64,000 bases of DNA from Pacificispira sp965223125 (GTDB lineage: Bacteria; Pseudomonadota; Alphaproteobacteria; UBA8366; Aestuariispiraceae): positions 1,302,001 to 1,366,000 of the forward strand of contig OZ244984.1 in assembly GCA_965223125.1 (NCBI GenBank). Direction: 5' to 3'. The stretch's first letter is position 1; every line of letters begins with the position of its first letter. The position numbers and the translations under genes were made by a program. Below are positions 45,534 to 54,719 of this stretch, in pieces. The notes below the pieces were generated by a model that had not been told where the DNA came from, searched no databases, and saw only the letters and a program-made list of their open reading frames with translations.

Positions 45534-48251
45534 TCAGTTCCCGAACAGACCCTTGAGTGCGCCTCCGACACCTTCTTCTACCGCCTTCCCGGCATCCTCG
45601 ACAGCGCCACCGACGCCACCGCTGGAGGACGGGCTGCTCTCAGCCTGCTCCTTGCTTTCGGCGACTTCCTTCTTGCACGGATGACCCTCCGGAAGATCGG
45701 CGACTATCGCCAGCAGCGCATTGCCCATACCGCCGGTTAGTAAGCCTGTCACAACGCCAAGGCCAATCGACACAGGGTCGGGAACAACCGAGGGATTTGC
45801 AAACGTGCCGGTGACCAGCATCGGAACGCTGGCGAGGCCACCACCTGCAGGTTTTGCCTTTAGGTCCAGTTGCTCGGTCTTCAGGCTGATCGTACCTTCG
45901 GTCGCAACCGTGATCGGGCCCGATGCGGTATAGCCCGCCTTGGTGTTCATCAACCCGTCAGCGATGTCGTAATCAAAGACAGCACAATCGACTACGATCC
46001 ATCCCCCTTCGGAGGCCAGGAGACTGGCCAGCGTCTCGCCCATCGCCTCCTCGAAAGCCTTCTTCTGTATCCGGCTGTCATACATGCTGACCTGTGTACT
46101 GCCATTCAGGGATCCGGCCAGCGCACGAGGGGTTGCCCCCACGCCTTTCAGGTCAATGGCGACATCCACGGGACCGATGATCTTGTCCCGCATACCCGCT
46201 CCGGCCAACAGCGAATCGAGCCCCATCTGCTTGCCTTCGATCAGCACCGACAGCGGCGCATTGGTCTGACTGCCGTCCAGCGAGATCGTGCCATTAAAGC
46301 TGCCCTCACCGATACCGGCCTTGAACGGGCTGATCGTCAGGGCACCATTGTTGAGTGCGATCTTGATCTCCAGATCGGTCATTTCGGCCACGGTCGCAAC
46401 GAATGTGCCAGCCGTGTAGCTGATATCCGCATTCAACGACTTCATCACATCCAGCGGCAGGGGATCGTTCGGGATCAGACGTCCGTCACTGGCAGTCCCA
46501 CCCGAAGATCCGGAGCCGGAAGAGGCAGTTGAGGAACCCGAACCCGCTTTCGATTCCGGAGTGACATCCTTCAGATCAAACCGGGTTGACGAGAGTTTCG
46601 CCTTGATATCAGGCACGGACCCGGTTGCATCGATGGTCGCCGTCCCGGAGACATCGCTGCCCCCGATCGTCGCGGTGAAAGGATCCAGGGAAATCGGCTT
46701 GCCCTGATCCCCCTGAATGCTGCCCGACAGATCGAGAGGACCAATCGGCGGCACCGGGGAACCGGCCAGGGCCGAGAGCACCGACAGATCGGGCGACGTC
46801 ACCTTGAAATTCAGATTTGCGCCGGACATGGCCTTGAGATCGGCCAGACCACCATCCAGAAGCACCTTGATCATCTCCGGACGCCCGATATCCACCAGAA
46901 TATCGGAAATGCCGAGAACACCCTGCGCATCGCCCGAAACCTTTGCAGATAGGGCGAGAGGCCCGATATCGGGCATTTTCTGACCAGACAGCTTTTCCGT
47001 CACCGGTGAGAGCGTGCCAAGTTCCGGCGAATTTCCGCTGATCGCCAGTTCAATGCCTTCCTGCCGCATCAGATCGGCGATCCCGCCGGTCACCGACAAG
47101 GCCAGCATCTCTGGAGAGCCCAACGAAAGAGCCAGGTTTTCCGCAGCAATCCCGCTGTCCATACCACCCCGGACAGCAAGATTGAGGGTCAGCGGACCCA
47201 GTGCCGGAACATCCTGACCGGCAAGGGACTGGCTGATCGGTGACAGGTTACCGATCTGGCTGCTTTCCACGAGGACCGACAGGTCTATGCCTTCCTGGCT
47301 GATCGCATTGTCGATCCTGCCGCTGACGGCGGCGTGAATGATGTCGCTGCTGCCGATATCCACAAGCAGCGGATCGACGGACAGGGCGCTGCCGCTGCCC
47401 TTGAGGGTCGCATCGACCTTGAACCCGCCGAGGCTGGGCACGTCGATTCCGGCAATCTTCGCGGCTTCCGCCAGTTCTTCACCAAAGGCGCTGATCGTGA
47501 CGTCAATGCCGTCCTGACCGGCCATGTCCTGAATCTGGCCTTTAACCGCCACATCGATCCCCGCAAGATTGCCGGTGAAATCCACCGGTGTCGGGCTGCT
47601 GGAATCGGTCATCGTCTGAAGCGACCCCATCGAACCGCCCATCACCAGGGCAAGATCATCGAAAGCGGCATCCAGTGTCAGCATCAGGGGGTCGCTTTCG
47701 GACTGACTGGCCAGCGAAAGTTCGGTCAGCGTGAAGACCTTGTCAGGTCCGGCAGCCGGATCACTGATCACCACCTCAACACCGGCGATGCGCAGATCAC
47801 GGATGATCGGCAGGATAAGATCGCCGCCACCGCTGGTTTCCTTCGGCGCGGGCTCACCCCCGAAATCGGTATTGCTGACGCCCGCCGGGTTTTTCTCCAC
47901 AATCGCGCGAACTCCATCCACATGGATGCGGGTGATGTCCGGGCTGGAGCCAAGCAGCGAGAAGAGTTTGAACTCTATATCGACCGAGTCGACCTCGACC
48001 ATGTTCGGGCGCGATCCCCAATCGGCATTGCTGAGCACAATATCCGTCAGCTTCAGGCTGGTATCGGTGCCGAGATTGAATTCAATCGGCCCTCCGATGG
48101 TCAGATCCCGACCGGTCGCATCCCGTGCGGCCTCCTCGATTTCGGGCTTCCAGTCGTTCAGGTCTATGTTCAGAATATAGACGATTCCACCGATCAGAAC
48201 GATCACCACCACACCGAGAACGCCACCCACAATCTTCAAGAATCGCCGCAT
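45534..48251 (-). CDS. AsmA family envelope protein with internal repeats
   Basis: 905-residue AsmA-like protein: one N-terminal membrane anchor (about residues 5-28), the AsmA N-domain (DLTIGGPIEFNLGTDTSLKLTDIVLSNADWG) and a long beta-rich body. Between about 270 and 575 there are at least four units of about 76 residues, each starting with a PxxGPLxLxxxVxG pattern. A Ser/Gly-rich linker sits near 560-590, and the end is Gly/Ala-rich. AsmA proteins are now seen as lipid-transfer bridges across the periplasm. The start at 48251 follows GGAG; the HAD gene overlaps by 16 bp. Confidence 0.9.
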   Translation of the reverse strand: MRRFLKIVGGVLGVVVIVLIGGIVYILNIDLNDWKPEIEEAARDATGRDLTIGGPIEFNLGTDTSLKLTDIVLSNADWGSRPNMVEVDSVDIEFKLFSLLGSSPDITRIHVDGVRAIVEKNPAGVSNTDFGGEPAPKETSGGGDLILPIIRDLRIAGVEVVISDPAAGPDKVFTLTELSLASQSESDPLMLTLDAAFDDLALVMGGSMGSLQTMTDSSSPTPVDFTGNLAGIDVAVKGQIQDMAGQDGIDVTISAFGEELAEAAKIAGIDVPSLGGFKVDATLKGSGSALSVDPLLVDIGSSDIIHAAVSGRIDNAISQEGIDLSVLVESSQIGNLSPISQSLAGQDVPALGPLTLNLAVRGGMDSGIAAENLALSLGSPEMLALSVTGGIADLMRQEGIELAISGNSPELGTLSPVTEKLSGQKMPDIGPLALSAKVSGDAQGVLGISDILVDIGRPEMIKVLLDGGLADLKAMSGANLNFKVTSPDLSVLSALAGSPVPPIGPLDLSGSIQGDQGKPISLDPFTATIGGSDVSGTATIDATGSVPDIKAKLSSTRFDLKDVTPESKAGSGSSTASSGSGSSGGTASDGRLIPNDPLPLDVMKSLNADISYTAGTFVATVAEMTDLEIKIALNNGALTISPFKAGIGEGSFNGTISLDGSQTNAPLSVLIEGKQMGLDSLLAGAGMRDKIIGPVDVAIDLKGVGATPRALAGSLNGSTQVSMYDSRIQKKAFEEAMGETLASLLASEGGWIVVDCAVFDYDIADGLMNTKAGYTASGPITVATEGTISLKTEQLDLKAKPAGGGLASVPMLVTGTFANPSVVPDPVSIGLGVVTGLLTGGMGNALLAIVADLPEGHPCKKEVAESKEQAESSPSSSGGVGGAVEDAGKAVEEGVGGALKGLFGN

Positions 48252-48937
48252 CTGCCCACACTCCAAAGGTTTCCGATCAAGTCGGGTAAGTCGTCATATC
48301 GATCCGCAATCGCGGCCGCACCTGCCTGCCGCAGACGATCCGGCGGGTGATAGCCCCAGGCAACCCCGATTGCCCGGGCCCCTGCCCGCACTGCCATCCC
48401 GACATCAAATATCGTATCGCCTATTACAACGGTTTGCCATGGTGAAACGCCCATCTCCGACATCGCATCCAGCAAAATATCCGGATTGGGTTTGCCCGGC
48501 CCGTCATCGGCGGTCTTCAGCACCGAGAAATGACGGCCAATACCATGCCGCTGCAGGGTGTGGTCGAGACCCCGACGCCCCTTGCCCGTCGCGACACCCA
48601 GAAAATGGTTCGGATACGCAGAGAGCCGTTCCAGAATCCGGGCGCAACCCTCATAGAGCGGTTCCTCGTGGCTGCCGATATCCCGACCGGAAACAAAGAC
48701 ATCCTTATAGCCCTGGACCAGCCGTGCCCAACTTGCCCTATCCCCCTCCGGATGGAGATTCTCTATCACCTGCGCCAGCGGCAGGCCGATCTGGTGGCGA
48801 ATGGCGACCGGTGAAGGCGGCTCCAGCCCCTCGGCATGCCAGGAGGCCGACAGTGTGGCGACGATGATATGCGCACTGTCGACCAGGGTGCCATCGCAGT
48901 CAAAGACGATCAACCGGGGGTCGTCCGGTGCGGTCAC
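48236..48937 (-). CDS. HAD-superfamily phosphatase (phosphoglycolate phosphatase-like)
   Basis: 233-residue HAD-IA hydrolase. Motif I is FDCDGTLVDS, motif II is GVATGK, motif III Lys is in PGKPNPDI and motif IV is VIGDTIFDVGMA. The helical cap is of C1 type. It may act on phosphoglycolate or another small phosphate ester. The start is a GTG that overlaps the rluC stop by 4 bp, with GGA about 10 nt upstream. In Alphaproteobacteria this gene frequently follows the pseudouridine synthase as here. Confidence 0.9.
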   Translation of the reverse strand: MTAPDDPRLIVFDCDGTLVDSAHIIVATLSASWHAEGLEPPSPVAIRHQIGLPLAQVIENLHPEGDRASWARLVQGYKDVFVSGRDIGSHEEPLYEGCARILERLSAYPNHFLGVATGKGRRGLDHTLQRHGIGRHFSVLKTADDGPGKPNPDILLDAMSEMGVSPWQTVVIGDTIFDVGMAVRAGARAIGVAWGYHPPDRLRQAGAAAIADRYDDLPDLIGNLWSVGRCGDS

Positions 48938-49929
48938 GTATCAAGATCCGCGAAAGGGTCTTCGATATCCGGCCCCGTCGTATCGAACTCAAACAGTGCC
49001 AATGTGCGCTGGAAATGATCCGATGGCGCTGCCTTGACCGTTGTTCCCGCCCCCGGCACGCCCGGCGGCAGGACTATGGATCGGGCATGGAGATGCAGCC
49101 CCTTGGGCAATTCGTCCCCGGGCAGAAAGGCCGTACTGCCGCCATATTTCCCATCCCCCAGCACTGGCGTTCCGATTGCCGCCAGATGGACTCGGATCTG
49201 GTGCGTGCGCCCGGTGCGAGGCCAGAGCGCGACCAGTGCCGCCTTATCCGACGCCCGGTCGATCACCGTGAATTCGGTGACGGCGAATTGCCCGTTCTCC
49301 TCGTCCGGCATGACCTTTTCCCCCCCGGCACCCCCGAGTTTCGAGAGCGGCAGCTTGATCGTGCCTGCGGAGGGGTCCGGTACGCCAACGGTGATCGCCC
49401 AATAGATCTTCCGGACCTCCCGCTCCTTCAAGGCCTTGCCGAGCGCATGGGCATTGCCGCGATCACGGGCAAGCAGCATCACACCGCTGGTATCCTTGTC
49501 CAGCCGATGCACCAGCCGGGGCCGGTCATAGGCCTCGAAACACAGGAAATCCAGCATCGCATCCAGATGACGCTCGGTCTTCGTGCCGCCCTGAACCGCC
49601 AGCCCGGAGGGCTTGTTGATCGCGAGGACGCCCTGATTGCGAAAGATCACGAGCGAGCGGGCAAAGGCCTCGTCCTTCGGATCGGGCGGCTTCGCCGGAC
49701 GTTTGTCCGGTGGGGAAGCGGGTTCGTAGGGCGGAACCCGCACGGTCTGTCCGAACGAGACACGGGCATCGGTCTTCACCCGCGCCCCGTCCAGACGAAC
49801 CTCGCCCTTACGCATCGCCTTCTGCACCCGACTATGCGGCATGTCCGGGAAGCGCGACCGGATCCATCGGTCCAGGCGCATGCCATCCTCATGCTGGGTT
49901 ACTTCCAGAATCTGCACACCCTGCGCCAC
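48934..49929 (-). CDS. RluC/RluA-type 23S rRNA pseudouridine synthase
   Basis: 331-residue pseudouridine synthase. An N-terminal S4-like RNA-binding domain (MRLDRWIRSRFPDMPHSRVQKAMRKGEVRLDG) is followed by the catalytic domain with the motif RLVHRLDKDTSGVMLLA (catalytic Asp) and RTGRTHQIRVHLA. It matches RluC, which modifies 23S rRNA. The start is taken as a GTG at 49929 because AGGGAG lies 7 nt before it; a GTG at 49947 would add six residues without a ribosome binding site. Confidence 0.92.
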   Translation of the reverse strand: MAQGVQILEVTQHEDGMRLDRWIRSRFPDMPHSRVQKAMRKGEVRLDGARVKTDARVSFGQTVRVPPYEPASPPDKRPAKPPDPKDEAFARSLVIFRNQGVLAINKPSGLAVQGGTKTERHLDAMLDFLCFEAYDRPRLVHRLDKDTSGVMLLARDRGNAHALGKALKEREVRKIYWAITVGVPDPSAGTIKLPLSKLGGAGGEKVMPDEENGQFAVTEFTVIDRASDKAALVALWPRTGRTHQIRVHLAAIGTPVLGDGKYGGSTAFLPGDELPKGLHLHARSIVLPPGVPGAGTTVKAAPSDHFQRTLALFEFDTTGPDIEDPFADLDT

Positions 49930-49960
49930 AGCCCTGCTCCCTTTCACCCGAAACGACGGC

Positions 49961-50341
49961 TCAGCCGACGATGAATTTCACCACCGACATCCCCGCAAAC
50001 AGACCCAGCACCGACAGGATGACGGATCCCAGTGCATAGCCCGCTGCCGCTCCGAACGCCCCCCGCTCAATCAGCAGGACGACATCCAGCGAGAAGGTCG
50101 AGAACGTCGTAAACGCCCCCAGCACGCCTACCGCCAGAAACGCCCGCAGACCCGGCATCGGCTCCGGCAGATGCAGCAGCGCCTGCACCAGAATTCCCAT
50201 CAGGCAGGAACCCAGCACATTGGTTGCGAAAATTCCCCAGGGGAATCCATCCCCGGTCCAGCGCATCACCTGTTGGGCAAAGTAATGCCGCCCCAATGCG
50301 CCCAGGGCGCCACCGGCAGCGATGGCAAAGACCATGTTCAT
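49961..50341 (-). CDS. crcB: Fluoride efflux channel Fluc/CrcB
   Basis: 126-residue inner-membrane protein with four membrane helices that forms dual-topology dimers to expel fluoride. Family landmarks are AAGGALGALGRHY, FPWGIFATNVLGSCLMG and the Phe box/Na site in GVLGAFTTFSTFSLD. The ATG at 50341 follows AGGGG. No fluoride riboswitch was noticed upstream in the 73-bp gap to terC. Confidence 0.95.
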   Translation of the reverse strand: MNMVFAIAAGGALGALGRHYFAQQVMRWTGDGFPWGIFATNVLGSCLMGILVQALLHLPEPMPGLRAFLAVGVLGAFTTFSTFSLDVVLLIERGAFGAAAGYALGSVILSVLGLFAGMSVVKFIVG

Positions 50342-50414
50342 GACGCCCCTTATGCGATGCGGGACGACGGGATGCAAGCATCTGCGCCGCCCGCACTGCA
50401 CCGCGATAGTCGGC

Positions 50415-51173
50415 TCAAGATATATCAGCTTTCTGTAGCTTTCGCGCTCGCGCCCGACGTGCGGCCATGTTCAGAACCTCGACCAGTCCCGAAAACGCCA
50501 TGGCGGCATAGACATAACCTTTCGGCACATGCACGCCGAAGCCATCGGCAATCAGCACGGTGCCGATCATCAGCAGAAAACCGAGAGCCAGCATCACGAT
50601 CGTCGGATTCACCTCGATGAACCGCGCCAGCGGACCGCTTGCCACAAGCATCAGCCCGACCGTGACAACCACGGCGCAGACCATGATCGGCAGATGTGTC
50701 GTCATGCCAACAGCGGTCAGGATGCTGTCCACCGAGAAAACAAGATCAAGCGCCAGTATCTGCAGAATCACGAACCCGAAACCACGGGTCATGGCCCCGG
50801 TCGATGAGGCCGACTCCCGGCTGTCGGTCGGGTCGACGGAATGATGGATTTCAGTTGTCGCCTTCCAGACCAGAAACAGCCCGCCCGCGATCAGGATCAA
50901 GTCGCGCCAGGAAAAGGCATTGTCCAGAACCGTGAATACCGGGTCCGTCAGCCCAACCAGTACGAAAAGCAGACTCAAAAGCACGAGCCGCAGCACCAGG
51001 GCACCGATCAGACCGATGCGCCGAGCCCGGGCCCGCTGGTCGGGTGGCAATTTGTTGGTCAGGATCGAAATGAAGACAAGATTGTCGATCCCCAGCACCA
51101 CTTCCATAACGATCAACGTCACAAGGGCGAGCCATGCCTCGGGACTCGCCAGCAGCATCACGATACCATCCAT
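50415..51173 (-). CDS. TerC family integral membrane protein
   Basis: 252-residue membrane protein with about seven helices. TerC hallmarks are VMEVVLGIDNLVFISILTNKLP and the second acidic segment LDLVFSVDSILTAVGMT; the Asp residues in these helices are thought to bind metal ions. TerC-like proteins support metalation of exported proteins or Mn export. The ATG at 51173 follows AGGAG. It lies downstream of the rarA terminator and upstream of crcB. Confidence 0.92.
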   Translation of the reverse strand: MDGIVMLLASPEAWLALVTLIVMEVVLGIDNLVFISILTNKLPPDQRARARRIGLIGALVLRLVLLSLLFVLVGLTDPVFTVLDNAFSWRDLILIAGGLFLVWKATTEIHHSVDPTDSRESASSTGAMTRGFGFVILQILALDLVFSVDSILTAVGMTTHLPIMVCAVVVTVGLMLVASGPLARFIEVNPTIVMLALGFLLMIGTVLIADGFGVHVPKGYVYAAMAFSGLVEVLNMAARRARARKLQKADIS

Positions 51174-51232
51174 CGTCTCATCTCCTATAGCAAATCCCGA
51201 GCAGACGGACTCGTCTGCGACGACGTATTTGC

Positions 51233-51290
51233 AAAAAAACAATCGGCTAGAGCATCATACGTAAGCACATGCGAACGCATGATACTCTAG
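51233..51290 (-). terminator. Palindromic terminator overlapping the rarA stop
   Basis: A 16-bp inverted repeat with two mismatches (arms 51247-51262 and 51275-51290, outer sequence CTAGAG/CTCTAG) is followed on the minus strand by a run of seven T (51239-51233) after 7 nt. The rarA stop codon lies inside the right arm. The TA-GAGCAT edges also resemble the ends of the IS630 element at 30.4 kb. Confidence 0.7.
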
Positions 51291-52603
51291 CTGCCGGACT
51301 CTTCGTCGCGCCGCTTTCGACGCAACCCATCCCAATAGTCCAGGCGTTTTCTGATTTCACGTTCAAAGCCGCGCTCGACCGGCTCATACAGAGCCACCCG
51401 CGCCATCGCCTCGGGAAAATAGTTCTGACCGGAAAAACCGTCCGGTGCGTCGTGATCATAGGCATAGCCTTTGCCGTAACCCTGATCCTTCATCATCGAT
51501 GTCGGGGCGTTCAGAATATGCTTCGGCGGCATCAGCGATCCGGTTTCCTTCGCCGTTCGTCGCGCCGCCTTATAGGCGGTATAGGCGGCATTCGACTTCG
51601 GTGCCGTCGCCAGATAGATCACCGCCTGGGCCAGCGCCAGTTCCCCTTCGGGACTACCCAGACGCTCATAAGTGTCCCAGGCCATCAATGCCTGATGCGC
51701 CGCATTCGGCTCGGCTAGGCCGATATCCTCATAGGCAAAACGCACAAGACGGCGCGCGACATACAGCGGATCCTCGCCCCCCTCCAGTATCCGCGAGAAC
51801 CAGTAAAGTGCCGCATCGCAGTCCGAACCGCGTAGCGATTTGTGCAGGGCGCTGATCAGGTTGAAATGACTATCCTGGGACTTGTCATAGACCGGCAGGC
51901 GGCGCTGTACCACGGCGGCCAGCGATTTCGGCGTCATCTTCTCCGTCGTGCCGAGAGCGAACAGCGCCTCAGCCATATTCAGCAGATAGCGCCCATCCCC
52001 GTCGGCCATGGCGACCAATGCCTGACGGGCATCGGGATCGACCGGCAGGCTGCGCCCTTCCACCGTCTCCGCCCGTACCAGCATCGCGTTCAGGGCAGCC
52101 TCGTCCAGTCGGTTCAGGACGAAGACCTGGCAGCGGGACAGCAGGGCAGCATTCAGTTCGAAGCTGGGGTTTTCCGTCGTCGCGCCGATCAGCACTATGG
52201 TGCCATCCTCGACCACCGGCAGGAATCCGTCCTGTTGCGCGCGGTTGAACCGATGGATTTCATCGACAAAGAGCAGCGTTCCCTGCCCGCCCTGACGCCG
52301 GGACTGTGCCCGGTCGAAGACCTTGCGCAGATCGGCAACGCCGGAAAAGACAGCGGATAGCGGTTCAAAGACAAGACCGCTTCCCTCCGCAATCAGTCGC
52401 GCCAGCGTGGTCTTGCCGCAGCCCGGCCCGCCCCAAAGGATCATTGAGGTCAGCCGTCCATTGGCGAGCATCCGGCGCAGATTGCCCTCCGGCCCGATCA
52501 GGTGATCCTGACCAACCACCTCCTCCAGTGTCGTTGGCCGCAATCGATCCGCCAGCGGACGGGGGGCATCCGCTTCAAACAGACCGGGAGTCGATCCGAC
52601 CAT
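51287..52603 (-). CDS. rarA: Replication-associated recombination protein A (RarA/MgsA AAA+ ATPase)
   Basis: 438-residue AAA+ ATPase acting at stalled replication forks. It has Walker A (WGGPGCGKTTLA), Walker B (LLFVDEIHRFN), sensor I (IGATTENPSFE), an arginine finger region (LLSRCQVF) and the C-terminal tetramerisation part (YKAARRTAKETGSLMPPKHILNAPT). The ATG at 52603 lies 4 bp after the degP stop; a longer frame would overlap degP by 32 bp. The name MgsA for this protein is unrelated to the methylglyoxal synthase at 34.3 kb. Confidence 0.95.
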   Translation of the reverse strand: MVGSTPGLFEADAPRPLADRLRPTTLEEVVGQDHLIGPEGNLRRMLANGRLTSMILWGGPGCGKTTLARLIAEGSGLVFEPLSAVFSGVADLRKVFDRAQSRRQGGQGTLLFVDEIHRFNRAQQDGFLPVVEDGTIVLIGATTENPSFELNAALLSRCQVFVLNRLDEAALNAMLVRAETVEGRSLPVDPDARQALVAMADGDGRYLLNMAEALFALGTTEKMTPKSLAAVVQRRLPVYDKSQDSHFNLISALHKSLRGSDCDAALYWFSRILEGGEDPLYVARRLVRFAYEDIGLAEPNAAHQALMAWDTYERLGSPEGELALAQAVIYLATAPKSNAAYTAYKAARRTAKETGSLMPPKHILNAPTSMMKDQGYGKGYAYDHDAPDGFSGQNYFPEAMARVALYEPVERGFEREIRKRLDYWDGLRRKRRDEESGS

Positions 52604-52607
52604 GGCT

Positions 52608-54029
52608 TCAGCGGACCTCGACCGACAGTTTTTCACCATTCCTGTCGATCACCATCTTCCAGGCACGGGGCGGATTGTCCATCACCCGGCGCAGATCATC
52701 GGTCAGCCTGATATCGTAATCATTGATGGAGCGCAGGATATCCCCCGGACGCAGGCCCAGCCGGGCGGCGGGTGAGCCCCGGGCGATCTCCATCACCATG
52801 ACGCCTTTGCGATCCTGCCGCAGGTTCAGCTCTTCCACCAGGGCGGGCGACAGATTGACGAAAACAGCACCTGCGAAGGGCGCATTGCTGCGGACTGGCA
52901 GAGGATCACGGGGCGGGTCCTCCGGCGGGGCGATCAGTGCGAAGTCGGTTTCCATCCGAGTTTCATTGCGCAGATATCCAAGGCGGATGGAATCTCCCAC
53001 TCCCTTGATCGCGGCGCGGAAGCGCAGGTTCTGGGCATCCTCCACCTGTCGCCCATCGACACTGACAATAATGTCACCGGGTTTGATACCGGCACGATCT
53101 GCGGGACCGTTGGCGCGCACCGACTCGACGATCACGCCATGCGGTGTCGCCATGCCGAGCGCAGTCGCGATATCCCAATCGACCGAGCGGCTGTCAAAGC
53201 CAAGCCAGGGACGCAGCAGGGGCGCACCGGATTCGGCACTGCGCAGCACCGCCTGCACCATCGCAGACGGGATCGCGAAACCGATCCCTTGAGACCCGCC
53301 GCTTTTGGAGAAGATGGCGGTGTTGATCCCGATCAGCGACCCGTCCATCGACACCAGCGCCCCCCCGGAATTGCCGGGATTGATCGCTGCATCGGTCTGG
53401 ATGAAGGACTGGTAATCGGAGATATCGACCGAGGTCCGGGCAAGGCCGGACACGATCCCGCTAGTCACCGTCTGGCCAACCCCGAAAGGATTGCCGATCG
53501 CCAGTACCAGATCACCGACCAGGACGGAATCGGAATCACCCAGGCGAACCACCGGCAGGGGATCACTGACTCCATCCAATTGCAGCACGGTCAGATCCGT
53601 ACGCTCATCGGACAGCAGCACAGTCGCCTTGAACTCCCGCCGGTCGCGCAGGATGACCTGGATATCCTCTGCATCGTTGATGACATGATGGTTCGTCACC
53701 ACGATCCCGCTATCCGAGACGATCACGCCGGAACCGAGCGAGTTTTCGGAGCGGCGCTGCGGTGCGCCGGGGAAACTGTTGCCGAAGAATCGCTGGAAAA
53801 ACGGATCGCTGAACAGCGGACTCTGGAACCCCCGCGTCTCCACCGTCTTGCGGGTATAGATATTCACCACGGCAGGCGCGACCGCCTCCACCAGCGGCGC
53901 GAAGCTGAGGCGAATCTGATCCGCGGATTGTGGAACCGCGACGGTCTGGGCAGCGGTAGGTGTTGCCAGACCAAACAGGACAGCACACAGAAATAAGAAA
54001 TGGCGAGATCGGTTGCAGAACATCATCAT
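52608..54029 (-). CDS. Periplasmic serine endoprotease, DegP/DegQ (Do) family
   Basis: 473-residue HtrA protease for misfolded envelope proteins. The signal peptide ends near TPTAAQ. The triad is His in VVTNHHVIND, Asp in ERTDLTVLQ and Ser in NPGNSGGAL. Two PDZ domains follow (about 270-360 and 375-470, with GVIVESVRANGPADRAGIKPGD and GVMVMEIARGSPAARLGLRPGD). Three successive ATGs start the frame (54029, 54026, 54023) behind GGGG. The gene sits between the alpha-operon terminator and rarA. Confidence 0.94.
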   Translation of the reverse strand: MMMFCNRSRHFLFLCAVLFGLATPTAAQTVAVPQSADQIRLSFAPLVEAVAPAVVNIYTRKTVETRGFQSPLFSDPFFQRFFGNSFPGAPQRRSENSLGSGVIVSDSGIVVTNHHVINDAEDIQVILRDRREFKATVLLSDERTDLTVLQLDGVSDPLPVVRLGDSDSVLVGDLVLAIGNPFGVGQTVTSGIVSGLARTSVDISDYQSFIQTDAAINPGNSGGALVSMDGSLIGINTAIFSKSGGSQGIGFAIPSAMVQAVLRSAESGAPLLRPWLGFDSRSVDWDIATALGMATPHGVIVESVRANGPADRAGIKPGDIIVSVDGRQVEDAQNLRFRAAIKGVGDSIRLGYLRNETRMETDFALIAPPEDPPRDPLPVRSNAPFAGAVFVNLSPALVEELNLRQDRKGVMVMEIARGSPAARLGLRPGDILRSINDYDIRLTDDLRRVMDNPPRAWKMVIDRNGEKLSVEVR

Positions 54030-54092
54030 CGCCCCAATTTAGGCACTCCACCCGGCTTTGGGAAGGTGCGACCGGACCAATCCAGCCCAGTC

Positions 54093-54134
54093 ACGGAAAA
54101 GGCGGCACCCGATCCGGGCCGCCGCCTTTTATTC
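54093..54134 (-). terminator. Intrinsic terminator of the ribosomal alpha operon
   Basis: AAAAGGCGGC (54097-54106) pairs perfectly with GCCGCCTTTT (54121-54130), and the T-tract is part of the stem. It lies about 54 bp past the rplQ stop on the minus strand and closes the long ribosomal protein block. Confidence 0.86.
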
Positions 54135-54184
54135 GTTCCGTCCGATGGTCCGGACCGGTACGGTATCATCCGTTCAGGCTGAAC

Positions 54185-54601
54185 TTATTCTTCCGCAGCC
54201 GTCTTGTCTTCGACCGGCCCGCTGTCCTGACCCTTGGCGCTTTCGTCGCGCTCGACCAGTTCGATCACGGCCATCGGGGCATTATCGCCATAACGGTAAC
54301 CGGCTTTGAGGACGCGGGTATAGCCGCCCGGACGCGCTTCGTAGCGCGGGCCGAGTACTTCGAACAGCTTCTTGACCATGGCATCATCGCGCAGTTGCGA
54401 ATAGGCCTGGCGGCGGCGATGCAGACCGCCCTTCTTGCCGAGGGTGATCAGCTTTTCCGCGACGCGCTTCAGCTCTTTTGCCTTCGGCAGCGTGGTCACG
54501 ATCTGCTCGTGCTTCAGCAACGCGTTCGACATGTTCGCGAACATCGCCTTGCGGTGTTCGGCTGTGCGATTGAGTTTCCGTCCGTCTTTCAGGTGCCGCA
54601 T
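54185..54601 (-). CDS. rplQ: 50S ribosomal protein L17
   Basis: 138 residues. The N-terminus MRHLKDGRKLNRTAEHRKAMFANM is the L17 signature, and the C-terminal part ends in an acidic tail (EDKTAAEE) that is longer than in E. coli. AAAGGA precedes the ATG. It is the last gene of the alpha operon, 118 bp after rpoA, as in most bacteria. Confidence 0.98.
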   Translation of the reverse strand: MRHLKDGRKLNRTAEHRKAMFANMSNALLKHEQIVTTLPKAKELKRVAEKLITLGKKGGLHRRRQAYSQLRDDAMVKKLFEVLGPRYEARPGGYTRVLKAGYRYGDNAPMAVIELVERDESAKGQDSGPVEDKTAAEE

Positions 54602-54719
54602 GGCTTTCGTCCTTTAACAGTAACAAGTGGTTTCGGGTGCGTCTCCGCCGGTCGCTCCAGGCTACTGCCGACGGGGGACTTCAACGCTTAGGCATTTCAA
54701 TGCGGGAAGACCGCCTTCC

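Noticed and set aside
45990..47450. Repeated segment as CRISPR or DNA repeat
   Set aside because: The similarity is at protein level in AsmA, with units of about 230 bp and no short identical repeats and spacers.
50342..50414. Fluoride riboswitch upstream of crcB
   Set aside because: The 73-bp gap was read for the conserved GG-AUG-start and pseudoknot pattern, and nothing convincing was found.
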